Shown one piece after another: positions 14,947 to 15,412 of a stretch of 15,412 nucleotides of DNA. How positions within the stretch are numbered: the stretch's first letter is position 1; every line of letters begins with the position of its first letter. The DNA is taken from NCBI GenBank assembly GCA_937859005.1, contig CALLYR010000091.1, positions 1 through 15,412 of the forward strand, given 5' to 3'. The stretch is from an uncultured Paracoccus sp. GTDB taxonomy: Bacteria; Pseudomonadota; Alphaproteobacteria; Rhodobacterales; Rhodobacteraceae. A program made the position numbers and the translations under genes. The notes below the pieces were generated by a model that saw nothing but the letters and a program-made list of their open reading frames with translations, searched no databases and was not told the origin of the DNA.

Positions 14947-15412
14947 TTAGCGCGCGTCGCGGTCGCGATCACGGCGCGGACCGCGAGACGCCGGACCTTC
15001 CTGCGCCTCGGTGGCGCGGCGGTCGTGGGCCTGCGGATCATGCTCCATGATCTCGCCCTTGAAGATCCAGACCTTGACCCCGATGATCCCGTAGGGGGTC
15101 GAGGCTTCGGCCAGCGCATAGTCGATGTCGGCGCGCAGCGTGTGCAGCGGCACCCGGCCCTCGCGGTACCATTCGGTCCGCGCGATCTCGGCTCCGCCCA
15201 GGCGGCCGCCGACATTCACGCGGATGCCGAGCGCACCCATGCGCATGGCGTTCTGGACCGCGCGCTTCATCGCGCGGCGGAACGACACCCGGCGCTCAAG
15301 CTGCTGGGCGATCGATTCGGCCACCAGCTGCGCGTCCAGTTCCGGCTTGCGGACCTCGAGGATGTTCAGGTGCAGTTCCGAATCGGTGAAGTTCGCCAGC
15401 TTCTTGCGCAGC
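14947..15412 (-). CDS. rpsC: 30S ribosomal protein S3, C-terminal part (cut by window edge)
   Basis: About 154 residues are visible; the N-terminal part, some 80-90 residues, lies beyond the right edge. The frame enters with '[20 protein letters not shown]', the end of the KH domain, which binds RNA at the mRNA entry channel. The S3 C-terminal domain follows: '[20 protein letters not shown]', '[20 protein letters not shown]', '[15 protein letters not shown]'. The tail is very rich in arginine and aspartate, as is common in alphaproteobacterial S3. It is followed by rplP after 12 bases in the standard S10-operon order. Confidence 0.97.
   Translation of the reverse strand, partial: LRKKLANFTDSELHLNILEVRKPELDAQLVAESIAQQLERRVSFRRAMKRAVQNAMRMGALGIRVNVGGRLGGAEIARTEWYREGRVPLHTLRADIDYALAEASTPYGIIGVKVWIFKGEIMEHDPQAHDRRATEAQEGPASRGPRRDRDRDAR

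Overview
The window is GC-rich alphaproteobacterial chromosome, most likely Rhodobacteraceae and close to Paracoccus. This rests on the gene order secY-adk-rpsM-rpsK-rpoA-rplQ with no rpmJ between secY and rpsM, a four-cysteine adenylate kinase, a LuxR/LuxI quorum-sensing pair, and a TTAA-N7-TTAAC site of the CtrA type. Nearly all genes lie on the minus strand, so the operons read from high to low coordinates.

Layout in transcription order. (1) 15412-14521: the end of the S10 operon, rpsC (partial) and rplP, closed by a good intrinsic terminator at 14463-14494. (2) 14431-13808: an AT-rich, foreign-looking gene between rplP and rpmC, which are normally neighbours. It encodes a helical protein with an RNEIVH (R-x4-H) motif like that of HEPN ribonucleases, and a 16-bp inverted repeat brackets it. 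(3) 13683-9363: rpmC, rpsQ, rplN, rplX, rplE, rpsN, rpsH, rplF, rplR, rpsE, rpmD, closed by a second terminator at 9309-9340. rpsE is broken by a frameshift between its two domains. (4) 9303-7172: two genes that separate rpmD from rplO. One is a plus-strand FUSC-type membrane protein with an in-frame stop and a frameshift (pseudogene). The other is a minus-strand exported, probably outer-membrane beta-barrel protein. The divergent region between them carries the CtrA-type site. (5) 6976-1620: rplO, secY, adk, rpsM, rpsK, rpoA, rplQ, closed by a third terminator. (6) 1412-1: luxR-type regulator, luxI-type acyl-homoserine-lactone synthase, and the first codons of what looks like rarA.

The ribosomal proteins, SecY, adenylate kinase and RNA polymerase alpha form the usual growth-rate-coupled expression and secretion block. 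Here the block is cut into at least three transcription units by insertions and terminators. Several gene junctions hold strong hairpins without a good U-tract, which suggests RNA processing, attenuation or differential mRNA stability.

The points most worth following up are the HEPN-like gene inside the ribosomal operon with its flanking inverted repeat and terminator, and the split rpsE. The latter is either a sequence error or a genuinely two-piece S5. No tRNA, rRNA, CRISPR array or transposase gene was seen, and no stretch over about 300 bases lacks a gene.
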